A stretch of DNA of 64,000 nt, from contig NZ_CP048113.1 in assembly GCF_010093065.1 (NCBI RefSeq), forward strand, positions 4,960,001 to 5,024,000. The letters are read 5' to 3'. The stretch is from Chitinophaga agri (lineage in GTDB: Bacteria; Bacteroidota; Bacteroidia; Chitinophagales; Chitinophagaceae). Each line of letters starts with the position of its first letter. The first letter of the stretch is position 1. The translations under genes were made by a program, and so were the position numbers. The notes beneath the pieces are model-generated. The model made no database searches and was not told the origin of the DNA. It saw nothing but the letters and a program-made list of their open reading frames with translations. Shown here in pieces: positions 1 through 8,671 of the stretch.

Positions 1-268
1 TGCCCATCTCAAGGTCACTCATGTACTGAATCAGAGCGGTAAAACACTGTCTTATGGCGAACGTCAGCGTGTAGCCATCATCAGGGCGCTGGTACAGCCA
101 TTCCAATGGCTGATCATGGATGAGCCGTTCAGCCATCTGGATGAAGAAAATGCACAGCGTGCCGCTGCACTGATCGCTGAAGAATGTAAAGTTCGTAAAG
201 CCGGATTTATTTTAACAGATCTGGATAACGATACCAGGTTTGCATACGATATACATTATAACTTATGA
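1..268 (+). CDS. ABC transporter ATP-binding protein, C-terminal part
   Basis: Truncated by the window edge; reading begins at base 2 and ends with TGA at 266-268. The visible 88 residues carry the ABC signature LSYGE, a Walker B block LIMDEP and a D-loop SHLD, so this is the C-terminal half of an ABC ATPase. Walker A and the Q-loop lie outside the window. The stop overlaps the start of the FtsX-type permease (ATGA), so the two are translationally coupled and probably form one MacB/LolCDE-like exporter. Oddity: where family members have the switch histidine (THD), this protein reads TDLD, and it ends only about 15 residues later. Substrate unknown. Confidence 0.9.
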   Translation, partial: AHLKVTHVLNQSGKTLSYGERQRVAIIRALVQPFQWLIMDEPFSHLDEENAQRAAALIAEECKVRKAGFILTDLDNDTRFAYDIHYNL

Positions 269-1464
269 TGCCATCCTTTTACCAGTTACTCAAAAAGATC
301 ATTCAGACCGGTATTGGCAGGTCCCGCCTGTTGATGGCCGCCAGCGGATTAGGCATTGCCATGATATTACTCCTGGTAGCTATTCAGGTACACTCCGATT
401 TTGATCAGCTGCTGCACAGTCAGCAGAATGCCAACGAAAGTGCTGACTTCCTTGTTATCAACAAGAAGATCACTAATGCCATGATGGGGCAGCGTTCCCA
501 GAGCGTATTTTCTCCCACGGAGGTAGCTGATATCAGACAACAGCCATTTGTAGAAGCATTCGGTTTTATTACCTCCAATCAATATAAGGTAACAGCCGCA
601 GCACCTGGTGATCTGCATTTTTATACAGACATGTTCTTTGAGTCAGTACCCGATTCTTTCATTGATGTGAAAAATGAAGAATGGAAGTGGACGCCTGCTG
701 ATAATACCATCCCTATCATCCTTCCCAATGATTTTCTGAACCTCTATAACTTTGGTTTTGCATTAAGCCAGGACCTGCCACAGATCTCACCAGAAACAGT
801 GAAGGCGTTGCCGATGAAGATCACTATTTCCAAAGGGTTGATGACAGAAGAGTTTACAGGACGTATCGTTGGTTTTTCTGACCGTATTTCTTCTTTCCTC
901 GTTCCCGGCAGCTTTATGGACTGGGCGAATAACAAATTTGGAACAGGAGAGGCGCCTTCGCCGTCCCGTGTTATTATCAAAACAAAAGATCCCTCTGATC
1001 CGGCACTGGTGAAGTATCTGGAGGATAAAGGATATACAACGAACCAGGATAAGATCAAGTACAGCAAAACAAAGCTGATCGTACAAACGATCGTATCTGT
1101 GATTGGCTTTTTCGGCCTGATACTGCTACTGTTTGCATTGCTTGTATTCAGTATGTTCATACAATTGGTCATTGCCAGCTGTAAGAAGGAGATACAGCTG
1201 CTGGTGACGTTAGGTACGGCGCCACGTCAGTTACAACGCTACCTGATGCGCCAGTTTGTTCCGTTGTATATCGTTATCGGCATAGTGGCGTTGCTATTAG
1301 TGGCTGCTTTGCAATGGTGGGCATCAAAACAGCTTGCTGCACATGATATGATCGTATCTCCATTGATTGCGGCAGGTACCGGCCTTGCAGCACTGGCAGT
1401 AATATTACTGGTATATGTTGTTAACAGGGTCAGTGTGCGGAAATACATTAATGCGATCAGCTGA
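265..1464 (+). CDS. FtsX-like ABC transporter permease
   Basis: 399 residues. One transmembrane segment near residues 22-43, a large extracytoplasmic domain (about 45-270), then three C-terminal transmembrane segments (about 272-300, 328-352, 362-388). This 1+3 topology is that of MacB/LolC/FtsX permeases, which work with an ABC ATPase as mechanotransmission exporters or lipoprotein-release machines. The ATG at 265 overlaps the stop of the ATPase gene, confirming the partnership. The periplasmic domain does not reveal the cargo. The LolCDE role is one possibility; an efflux or division-related role is another. Confidence 0.85.
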   Translation: MMPSFYQLLKKIIQTGIGRSRLLMAASGLGIAMILLLVAIQVHSDFDQLLHSQQNANESADFLVINKKITNAMMGQRSQSVFSPTEVADIRQQPFVEAFGFITSNQYKVTAAAPGDLHFYTDMFFESVPDSFIDVKNEEWKWTPADNTIPIILPNDFLNLYNFGFALSQDLPQISPETVKALPMKITISKGLMTEEFTGRIVGFSDRISSFLVPGSFMDWANNKFGTGEAPSPSRVIIKTKDPSDPALVKYLEDKGYTTNQDKIKYSKTKLIVQTIVSVIGFFGLILLLFALLVFSMFIQLVIASCKKEIQLLVTLGTAPRQLQRYLMRQFVPLYIVIGIVALLLVAALQWWASKQLAAHDMIVSPLIAAGTGLAALAVILLVYVVNRVSVRKYINAIS

Positions 1465-1497
1465 TCATTTATTTTACATACTTAAACCATATAGAAG

Positions 1498-1800
1498 ATG
1501 TTTGTACACGTTGTAAATTTCTGGCTGAAGCCAGGTCTTTCAGAAGAAGATATTAAGCAATTTGAAGAAGGCGTACAGTCACTGAAAGCAATAGAATCGC
1601 TGGTGATGTTTAACGTAGGTAAGCCTGCTGCAACCGATCGCCCGGTAATTGATAAGAGCTATAGCTATTGCGAACTGACTGTCTTCAATGACGAAGCTGG
1701 TCACGATGTATATCAGCAACATCCTATACACCTGGCGTTTGTGGAGAACTGTAAGCACCTGTGGGAAAAGGTGCTGATATACGATTCTGAAACGATATAG
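1498..1800 (+). CDS. Dabb (stress-responsive alpha/beta-barrel) domain protein
   Basis: 100 residues, essentially one Dabb domain: it starts with the typical beta strand FVHVVNFWLKPG, has a helix rich in Glu/Lys and ends with a conserved HLAFVENCKHLW-type helix near residue 80. Dabb proteins are small cytoplasmic ferredoxin-like dimers. Some bacterial members act in polyketide cyclisation, but most have no assigned reaction and I infer none here. It lies 33 bases after the permease gene and may be co-transcribed. A strong bidirectional terminator follows. Confidence 0.85.
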   Translation: MFVHVVNFWLKPGLSEEDIKQFEEGVQSLKAIESLVMFNVGKPAATDRPVIDKSYSYCELTVFNDEAGHDVYQQHPIHLAFVENCKHLWEKVLIYDSETI

Positions 1801-1891
1801 AGACAATGATGGGCTAATGAGTTACGAATGAGGAAGAAGCATATAGTGGAGAGGAGAAACATTGTAATTCCGGGTAAATAATTTGTTGTTT

Positions 1892-1933
1892 AAAAAGCAT
1901 CGGCGCTTCATTATTGAAGCGCCGATGCTTTTT
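1892..1933. terminator. Bidirectional intrinsic terminator
   Basis: Perfect 19-bp inverted repeat (1892-1910 and 1915-1933) with a four-base loop. The arms start with A5 and end with T5, so it can terminate both the Dabb gene and the leftward gene that ends at 1967. Confidence 0.9.
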
Positions 1934-1966
1934 ACCTGCATGATTCAATTACTGGTATACCCGGAA

Positions 1967-4519
1967 TTATTTCTTATACGGCATGATGAACGTTGCCTTT
2001 ACCTGTTCTGATAACAGCATATAGGGAATGAAGATCGCGGCTGATATACAACCTGTAGCGATTGCTGAGATCCACGTGGGGTCCCAGTCATTTCGCGCGT
2101 AAACGAATTTGAACACCAGTATATCTGCCAGATCGAATACCAGACTGAATGCAATAAAACCGACGAATGCCATTGGAAAAGTATCTCGTCTGTTGAGCAG
2201 CAGGGATACCAATAGCAGACTAAATACCAACAGGCATATCATGCCTGCCAGTTCAAGGACGAGCAGCAGTTGTAGTAGCGATGTACTATGTGTTACATTG
2301 GTGACTTTATCCAGATGCAACCATATGTTGCCGTCAAAAATATTGAGTTTGATCAGCGAAATAAAGAGTCTGACAGGCATTATAAAGATCCCGATGGCAA
2401 TTAATACAAGAAAGCCATTAAGACCGGGAAGTTGATCACTTGTATACACCGGTTCCAGGGATATCTTGTAGAAACGCATCGCAAAATGTATGAACACGGC
2501 AGCAAAGAATGCTGTCAGCCCGAAGATCATCCAGTTAAAGCCTTCTGATGGTATTTCTTCAGGTATCTTTTCTTCTGCGTCCCAGGAGAATTTGAATCCC
2601 AGAAAATCATCGATCTGCTTCCGGTCTTTGATATACGTTTCCATAAAGCTGACAGGAATATGATCCTGATAGGTCTCGAATGTATAATGGAGGGTGACGA
2701 TGTTGTCTTTTACAGAAGGAACGAAGTGCAGAGCGTAATAGTCATTCTTAATATGTAGTTCCTCTTCAGATACTTTCCAGGGAGAAGGCAGCTCTATTGT
2801 AATGGTGTAATCCTGTGAAAAAGGATAACGCATTTCCAGGGGAGCCGTTTTCTTATCTTCCTCTTCTGCATAAGCTGGCAGTACATCTTTTAACAAGTTA
2901 GCGCGTACATTGAAATCAATACCATCTACCTTGGTACTATCTGTTTTCCAGGGGGTGTTCAGTACATAGCTTTCATGTATCTCAATGCAGTCATTTTTTT
3001 CATCGTCAGTTATTCTTAACGACGAATCAATAGCCACACTACCGTAGATGTTTTTATAGTAATCAAGAAAGGTGTTTTCGTTGTCTTTACGGCTGCTGTT
3101 GGCCAACAGGTCGCGCTGGTCATCTGCATACTGCATCGTAAAAACAGAGGTCACCGTTAATGCACCTTTATGCTGATGATCGGCGGGCAGCTGGAAATGT
3201 TCATGAATGATCGTTTTACCTGCGCCGTTATTTTTAACAGGCGTGAAGCCATTAGTTCCTTTCGGGTCGATGATCAGGCCCAGCTGAAAATCGGAGACAG
3301 TCAGCATGTCAAGACCACCGCGCTGGAAGCTGCTGGTGGCATCGATCCAGTATTCTTTATCTTTTAGTTTTGCGTATACGATCGCATGATCGAAGATGTC
3401 GGGAGCCGGCAGGTAATCGGCCACATGCCCTTTCATATAGGAATCTACATAGGCCATACTGGCGTAGATGCCATTCGCCTTGAGCATGGTGGTCAGCAGC
3501 AGCGATTTGTCTTTACAGTCACCAAAACGCTGCATAAGGATCTTATCCGGTGTATTGGGGCGATGAGAATATTCTCCCATCTCAATACCCATGTAGCGGA
3601 TGTCATCCTGTACAAAGCGGATGGCTTTGAGCATGTAAGCCTCCTTATTGTTTCTCGCTTCTCTTTTCAGTTCGGCAATTTTCGTTTGTAATGCCGCACC
3701 CGGAGGCGGCACTTTATTCACACGGTCCCCCCAGTTGATCACCTCCATCCAGTCCCTGTATTCGGTCGCCTGAACGGTTGGATAGTTATCATACCAGCTG
3801 GGTGCATCTTCCTCACTCTCAGGAGCACGGACGTTGGTCATTTCCCATTTGTACACCTGCATACCGTTGATCATCTGCCGGTCAGGCATGGATGCAGCGT
3901 TGAATGTTTTAAAGAAGATCTCCCTTGATGGCGAGGTAATGATGCTTCTGTGGAAATTGACGATCGGACTGGGATAGGCGAGGTAAAACAGACTGGTGAA
4001 TTTGTGCTCAAATATCGGGTTGTTCCCTTCGATTGTATAGGCGATCTCAATCTGATCGCCCTTACGTACATCATCGAGGATGCAATAGGCGGTGTATACA
4101 CCACTGTATATGAATCGGGACAGATCGTCTTCCTGCTGAAGGAATTTGAATTTAGATGCCTGTAGCTGATTGATCAGTTTCCCTTTACGGCGTAGCAGGA
4201 TCTTATGGAAGCGGAGCGTCTCATAAACAGGATCGTAGTTGATGTTAATGGCAGCTGCATTCTGGATACCGGCTTCGGAGATGATCTGTTTGATCTCATG
4301 ATGGTATACGGCTGCGTGTTCAACGTGTTGTTGTTCCTCAAACAGGAGCATGTAGTATCCGTTACTTACATCACGATCATCAGGCGCCTGTTTGAGGTCT
4401 GGTTTATAAGGCACGAGCCAGGAAGGCTCGGGAGCAATAGAAAAATTTTTTTGCTGCGCACTGGACCAGCCAGAAAAACAACACAACAATAGGATAAGGA
4501 TCGGAAATATCCGGTGCAT
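1967..4519 (-). CDS. DUF3857/transglutaminase-like exported membrane protein
   Basis: 850 residues. Signal peptide 1-22 (AQQ cleavage region); DUF3857-type beta-rich region about 50-270; transglutaminase-like core with the putative triad Cys335 (in FGDCKDKS), His378 and Asp393. A second beta-rich domain follows, then five transmembrane segments between about 655 and 845; the part beginning LPGLNGFLVL resembles DUF2569. Such proteins are common in Bacteroidota and are usually uncharacterised; peptide cross-linking or proteolysis at the cell envelope is the inferred activity. It is the last gene of a leftward unit, 16 bases after the DUF2891 gene. Start ATG at 4519. Confidence 0.85.
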   Translation of the reverse strand: MHRIFPILILLLCCFSGWSSAQQKNFSIAPEPSWLVPYKPDLKQAPDDRDVSNGYYMLLFEEQQHVEHAAVYHHEIKQIISEAGIQNAAAININYDPVYETLRFHKILLRRKGKLINQLQASKFKFLQQEDDLSRFIYSGVYTAYCILDDVRKGDQIEIAYTIEGNNPIFEHKFTSLFYLAYPSPIVNFHRSIITSPSREIFFKTFNAASMPDRQMINGMQVYKWEMTNVRAPESEEDAPSWYDNYPTVQATEYRDWMEVINWGDRVNKVPPPGAALQTKIAELKREARNNKEAYMLKAIRFVQDDIRYMGIEMGEYSHRPNTPDKILMQRFGDCKDKSLLLTTMLKANGIYASMAYVDSYMKGHVADYLPAPDIFDHAIVYAKLKDKEYWIDATSSFQRGGLDMLTVSDFQLGLIIDPKGTNGFTPVKNNGAGKTIIHEHFQLPADHQHKGALTVTSVFTMQYADDQRDLLANSSRKDNENTFLDYYKNIYGSVAIDSSLRITDDEKNDCIEIHESYVLNTPWKTDSTKVDGIDFNVRANLLKDVLPAYAEEEDKKTAPLEMRYPFSQDYTITIELPSPWKVSEEELHIKNDYYALHFVPSVKDNIVTLHYTFETYQDHIPVSFMETYIKDRKQIDDFLGFKFSWDAEEKIPEEIPSEGFNWMIFGLTAFFAAVFIHFAMRFYKISLEPVYTSDQLPGLNGFLVLIAIGIFIMPVRLFISLIKLNIFDGNIWLHLDKVTNVTHSTSLLQLLLVLELAGMICLLVFSLLLVSLLLNRRDTFPMAFVGFIAFSLVFDLADILVFKFVYARNDWDPTWISAIATGCISAAIFIPYMLLSEQVKATFIMPYKK

Positions 4520-4535
4520 AGCAATAAGATAGACA

Positions 4536-5642
4536 TTAATTGTTCTCGGTGGTCAGCGCATATACAGCGAAGGAAGCCAGCCAGTGTTCTCCGGCATAGT
4601 CGCCACTCGCAACGTGCGGGATGGCGGCTTCCAGGTGGAGATTGGCCAGTTTAAGAATGGCATCCCTGTTTTCTTTTGTATGACGCGCAATACCGTAGAG
4701 GCACCATGCTCTGCTCAGGTTAAGGCCATACAGGTGAACGAGTTTACCATCTGTGATGTCTTTTACCTGGGCTACTTTGAAAGCGGAAATATCTTTTTTG
4801 AACAGGTCAGGCAGGAAGGCTTTGATCCATTGCTGGTATGCAGCGGCCGGCAGTATGCGCCACATCAGGTCTGCTTCTTCCAGGCAGGGAGAAAGGAAGT
4901 CATAGCCACCTGGTTCCCAGGCTACAGGGCAGTTTTTGTCTGCCGCATAGAAACGCATGGCCGCCTGACGGATAGCCGTCTGTAAGGCCGTATCGTTAGC
5001 AGTGACCGCATAATCCCAGGCGAGGGAAAGACCAAAGGCCAGGTTGGTATGTTCACCCACACGAATAGGGTATACCAGTCTGCCGAGGAAGTCAGCATAT
5101 GCCTTTGAGAACTGGGTGGCCAGGGGCTGTACATTGGCCGCCAGTTGTTTTCCCAGCGGATCATTCCAGGTGAGGAGTTCCCTTTGCAGTTGCAGCAGCC
5201 AGCTCCAGCCGTAAATACGTTCAAAACCCTTGTTCTCTTTGTTTTTGAAGAGTTGTTGTTCCTGCGTGATATTATCGGCCGTGAGGTTTTGCGACAGTTT
5301 TGTGATGATCTCTTTTTCTTTTGCCATTCCGGGGAATGATTTCAGCAAACGTACCAGCATCCAGTGCCCATGTACACTACTGTGCCAGTCATAACAACCA
5401 TAGAAGGCAGGGTGGTAGTTCTTCGGATGAACGACCAGTGAACTGTCAGAGAATACAACACCGGTTTTATAAGGGAATTCCTGTTGCATACAACGCAGCG
5501 GCAGTTCTGCGAGATGGGCAGCTCCCTGGGCGGTGAGGTCCAGTAAGCCGTTGCTCTTGCGCGTATAATATGCCTGTTGTGCAAATGATGCGGGCATCAG
5601 AAAACCAGTTATAAGGGAAAGGAGAATAAGTTTTTTCTTCAC
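4536..5642 (-). CDS. DUF2891 family exported protein
   Basis: 368 residues starting at a GTG codon only three bases after the stop of the upstream oxidoreductase gene. Signal peptide MKKKLILLSLITGFLMPASF then AQQ. The body is alpha-helical with conserved aromatic/His motifs such as FYGCYDWHSSVHGHW near residue 85 and LAFGLSLAWDYA near 200, the hallmark of DUF2891; these resemble (alpha/alpha) toroid enzymes. No reaction is established for the family, and I infer only that it is periplasmic. The translational arrangement ties it to the FAD reductase and the DUF3857 protein. Confidence 0.85.
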   Translation of the reverse strand: MKKKLILLSLITGFLMPASFAQQAYYTRKSNGLLDLTAQGAAHLAELPLRCMQQEFPYKTGVVFSDSSLVVHPKNYHPAFYGCYDWHSSVHGHWMLVRLLKSFPGMAKEKEIITKLSQNLTADNITQEQQLFKNKENKGFERIYGWSWLLQLQRELLTWNDPLGKQLAANVQPLATQFSKAYADFLGRLVYPIRVGEHTNLAFGLSLAWDYAVTANDTALQTAIRQAAMRFYAADKNCPVAWEPGGYDFLSPCLEEADLMWRILPAAAYQQWIKAFLPDLFKKDISAFKVAQVKDITDGKLVHLYGLNLSRAWCLYGIARHTKENRDAILKLANLHLEAAIPHVASGDYAGEHWLASFAVYALTTENN

Positions 5643-5645
5643 TGT

Positions 5646-6902
5646 TTAGCGATTGAATATCAATTTTAGGTAGAAGGATGGTTTAGCCAGCTTCTTACGC
5701 AGGTCTACTTCATAGAACATGCAGGACAGCAGTTCCTGTAGCTGCTTGTTACGGCTGCTGATCTTCATCAATGTATTAAACAGCCAGGGGTATTTTATCA
5801 GCTTTTGCAGGCGGTGACTGAGCTTCAGTTCCGGCCCCAGGATACGATAGATCTCTGCGTCGTATTTAGCCAGTTGTGCCGCGGAATAGTTGTTTGCCTT
5901 CAGCGCTTCTGCAGCCTGTAACGCCGCGATCCTGCCTGAATAAAGGCCGTTACCGATACCTTCACCTGTAAAAGGATCAATGAGGTAGGCCGCATCGCCT
6001 GTCAGCATATAACGCTCTCCTGAGAGCACGCGTACTTTACTGCCCAGCGGCAAGCCATAACCTTCTATGTTGCTGACGAGTTCTGCATCTTTGAACCGCT
6101 CTTTGAACACGGGGTCATTGGCTATGATATCCAGCATAGACTTCTTCAGGTTCATTTTCTTCTTACGAACGGCTTCACTGAGTACACCTACCCCCACATT
6201 AGCTTCGCCGTTGGGTAGCGGGAATATCCAGAAGTATCCTGGTAAGAGTTCTTTGAGGAAGTGCAGTTCGATGAAGTTGTCGGGATTGTTACCATTTACA
6301 TTTTTATAATATGCACGGATACCGGCAACGTAGTGTTCCGGCTCCATCACGATCTTGGCCACCTCTTTTGTAAAGGAAGAATGTGCGCCGTTGGCGATGA
6401 TCAGTAACTGTGCTTTTACCTTGAAGTCCTTAGAACCCGTAACATAGTAGCCATCTTCTTTCAGCTCGTATTTGTCTACCGTGATCCCTTCCAGTAAAGT
6501 GATCTCAGAGCGGCGTTTGATCTCATCGACAAGGAAGTTGTCAAAGTCCATACGCTTGCATACGTACCCGATAGGTGTTTCTTTATGTTCGTGATTGGCG
6601 CTGTTATAGTCGGGACGGTAACCTACATCCAGTGCATATCGTGCCGGAGCAACGAATTTCACGCCCCAGCTGTTCACTTTAAAATCAGCTTGTTTAAGGC
6701 GCGTTGCGATCGCGGGATCTATCCTGTTCAATGCTGTAATGACTTTTCCACTAAGGCCATCTCCACATACCTTATCACGGGGAAAAACAGCTTTATCCAC
6801 CACTACACATTCAATACCTAGTTGGGCCAGCTGAAGTGCGGCAGCTGCGCCTGCAGGGCCAGCGCCTACAATACATACTTTAGTTTCCAGCATCCTATAC
6901 AT
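5646..6902 (-). CDS. Geranylgeranyl-reductase-family FAD-dependent oxidoreductase
   Basis: 418 residues. N-terminal Rossmann dinucleotide motif GAGPAGAAAA at about residues 13-22, then the FPRDKVCGDGL block typical of the geranylgeranyl reductase family, and the second FAD motif LTGDAAYLIDPFTGEGIG near residues 300-316. Family members reduce isoprenoid chains (archaeal lipids, menaquinone tails, chlorophyll side chains); in a Bacteroidota genome the substrate might be a quinone or other polyprenyl lipid, but this is inference. Two in-frame ATGs (6902 and 6893) are possible starts; the second lies closer to the FAD motif. It heads a leftward three-gene unit and diverges from ybaB. Confidence 0.88.
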   Translation of the reverse strand: MYRMLETKVCIVGAGPAGAAAALQLAQLGIECVVVDKAVFPRDKVCGDGLSGKVITALNRIDPAIATRLKQADFKVNSWGVKFVAPARYALDVGYRPDYNSANHEHKETPIGYVCKRMDFDNFLVDEIKRRSEITLLEGITVDKYELKEDGYYVTGSKDFKVKAQLLIIANGAHSSFTKEVAKIVMEPEHYVAGIRAYYKNVNGNNPDNFIELHFLKELLPGYFWIFPLPNGEANVGVGVLSEAVRKKKMNLKKSMLDIIANDPVFKERFKDAELVSNIEGYGLPLGSKVRVLSGERYMLTGDAAYLIDPFTGEGIGNGLYSGRIAALQAAEALKANNYSAAQLAKYDAEIYRILGPELKLSHRLQKLIKYPWLFNTLMKISSRNKQLQELLSCMFYEVDLRKKLAKPSFYLKLIFNR

Positions 6903-6931
6903 TTAAACTGTTAAGATAAAGAAAAGAGGAA

Positions 6932-6939
6932 TATCTTCG
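6932..6939 (+). promoter_or_regulatory. Probable -7 element of ybaB promoter
   Basis: TATCTTCG is a one-mismatch version of the Bacteroidota -7 consensus TAnnTTTG, 20 bases before the ybaB ATG. The -33 element is not distinct. Confidence 0.5.
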
Positions 6940-6959
6940 CGGCCTAAAATCAACTGACC

Positions 6960-7271
6960 ATGTTCGGAGACTTATTTGGAAAACTGCAGGAAGCGCAGTC
7001 TAAAATGAAAGAAAGTAAAGAGCGTCTGGCTCTTATTACTGTAGAAGGTGAAGCCGGAGAAGGTGCTGTGAAGGTAGTTGTAACCGGTAACCGCGAAGTA
7101 AAAAGTATTGATGTAGCAGAGCGTCTGCTGGAAAAGGATAATAAAGAGGAACTGGAAGATCTGCTGCTGACTGCACTGAATCGTGCACTGAAGAATGCAG
7201 AGAATGCATGGGAGTCGGAAATGAAAGGTATTGCCGGCGGTATGCTGGGTCCTCTCGGAGGATTACTCTAA
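6960..7271 (+). CDS. YbaB/EbfC family nucleoid-associated protein
   Basis: 103 residues, the normal family length. N-terminal helix FGDLFGKLQEAQSKMKES, a central beta hairpin with the VKVVVTGNREVKSIDV pattern, and a C-terminal helix with a Gly-rich tail. YbaB/EbfC proteins form tweezer-like dimers that bind DNA in the nucleoid. In many bacteria the gene follows dnaX and precedes recR; here it stands alone, divergent from an oxidoreductase and upstream of a tRNA gene. Confidence 0.92.
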   Translation: MFGDLFGKLQEAQSKMKESKERLALITVEGEAGEGAVKVVVTGNREVKSIDVAERLLEKDNKEELEDLLLTALNRALKNAENAWESEMKGIAGGMLGPLGGLL

Positions 7272-7324
7272 GCCAGACCGCTGTGTGCTTTCAGATCAAC
7301 CACCTTAAATTGCGATAGCTGTGT

Positions 7325-7397
7325 GCCAATCTAGCTCAGCCGGTAGAGCAACAGTTTCGTAAATTGTAGGTCGTGGGTTCGATCCCCATGGTTGGCT
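7325..7397 (+). tRNA. tRNA-Thr (anticodon CGT)
   Basis: Complete cloverleaf: acceptor 7325-7331 pairs with 7390-7396 (one G-T pair), D stem GCTC/GAGC at 7334-7337 and 7346-7349, anticodon stem 7351-7355/7363-7367, loop TTCGTAA with anticodon CGT at 7358-7360, T stem 7373-7377/7385-7389 with TTCGATC loop, discriminator T at 7397. CCA is not encoded. It reads ACG codons. Confidence 0.95.
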
Positions 7398-7414
7398 CTG
7401 TCACAACGTATTAT

Positions 7415-7445
7415 GCCACCGGTAGCCATTCCGGTGGCTTTTTAT
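7415..7445 (+). terminator. Intrinsic terminator after tRNA-Thr
   Basis: 8-bp perfect stem (GCCACCGG at 7415-7422 with 7431-7438), 8-base loop, then a run of five T starting at 7439. Confidence 0.85.
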
Positions 7446-7516
7446 TGTTAGCTCCTATTACAACCTCCTTTTATATTAAGCCTAGTTGTTATCTTTAGTG
7501 TATAAAGTTTATTCCT

Positions 7517-8671
7517 ATGCGATATGTATTGCTGCTGGCAGCAGGCATTTCTTTGTTCGCCTGCAACGCCCCAACCAACAAGACAAATACGAAAACAGGC
7601 ACAGACCAACCCGGAAAGTCTGCCGGCCTCACTGCCCAGCAGATCTATCAGAAAGACGTAGTTATCAGTTTGGTCAAAACCCATAAAGGAAAGAATAAAG
7701 TATCTGACAAATACTTCCTGGATGGCGTGGACATGTACCGTAATAAGCGGAACCCCGAAGAAGCCGCGGAGCTGTTCAAAAAGTCTATTATGGAACAGCC
7801 GCAGGCAAGAGCTTATTATGAGTTGGGAAATGCACTTGCGGACATAAATAATCTGCCGGATGCTGCCCTTGCCTATCAGTTGGCAGAAGTACTGGACTAT
7901 AAGCCGACTTCAAAGGTGCTGTATAACCTGGCCTGTGTATATTCCCGCGCGGAAGACTACAATTCTGCCCGCTATTACCTGGTATCAGCTATAGAATTTG
8001 GTTACAGTAATGTAAAGAATATTTACGCTGATAAAGACCTTACCTATATCCGGGAAGCTGGCAGGGAGGATTTCAATAACCTGGTAACAACCGCCCTGAG
8101 TGGGGCTACCGATCCCTCAAAACTGCAATGGAACCTGTTCTGGCATGAATTTAAGCCGGTATCTTATCCATTGGTATTGAATGAGGAATATGGACAACAA
8201 CTCAAGGATGGCCCTGACTATATCTCCTACGAGTACGAAAGGTTTGTTGCTGAAATGAGGGATAATGAAAGGTTCTCCCGCGAAGTGGGATATGAGTTTT
8301 ATCATGTGGGACTGGCAAAAAGTACTGATAGCGTTAAGACGCTGATCTATGCTGTGCATAATGTGATCAGTGGAGATGGACATCCGCTGGATTTTTATAT
8401 TGTCAGCTTCGATGGGCAGGGTAAACTGATTGACAAACTGGTTATTGGCGGACAGAAAAAATTGAGTGATCCATTCCGCGTGCCTACACTCACAGAGAAT
8501 GGTAATATTGAAGTAGGACTGTTTACCCAGGTGTATCAGAAAGATCCGGAGAAAGCAGGCTATGATGACAATGAAGTAGTGGAAAGTAAGTTCCTGGATA
8601 AAGAATACTACACTATTGCGGCAGATGGTCATTTTGTAAAGAAGGACGAACTGCTGGGAATGAATCGTTAA
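7517..8671 (+). CDS. TPR-containing lipoprotein
   Basis: 384 residues. Lipoprotein signal peptide with lipobox LFAC and Cys16, then a Thr/Asn/Lys-rich linker. About residues 70-170 form tetratricopeptide-like helical pairs (AYYELGNALADINNLPDAA, VLYNLACVYSRAEDYNSA). The C-terminal 200 residues are beta-rich and match nothing I recognise. Likely outer-membrane or periplasm-facing. Its last 59 bases overlap the 3' end of the convergent DUF2306 gene, and no terminator lies between the two. Confidence 0.8.
   Translation: MRYVLLLAAGISLFACNAPTNKTNTKTGTDQPGKSAGLTAQQIYQKDVVISLVKTHKGKNKVSDKYFLDGVDMYRNKRNPEEAAELFKKSIMEQPQARAYYELGNALADINNLPDAALAYQLAEVLDYKPTSKVLYNLACVYSRAEDYNSARYYLVSAIEFGYSNVKNIYADKDLTYIREAGREDFNNLVTTALSGATDPSKLQWNLFWHEFKPVSYPLVLNEEYGQQLKDGPDYISYEYERFVAEMRDNERFSREVGYEFYHVGLAKSTDSVKTLIYAVHNVISGDGHPLDFYIVSFDGQGKLIDKLVIGGQKKLSDPFRVPTLTENGNIEVGLFTQVYQKDPEKAGYDDNEVVESKFLDKEYYTIAADGHFVKKDELLGMNR

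Noticed and set aside
7398..7400. Missing CCA on the tRNA-Thr gene
   Set aside because: CCA is added after transcription in many bacteria, including Bacteroidota, so this is not a sign of a pseudogene.
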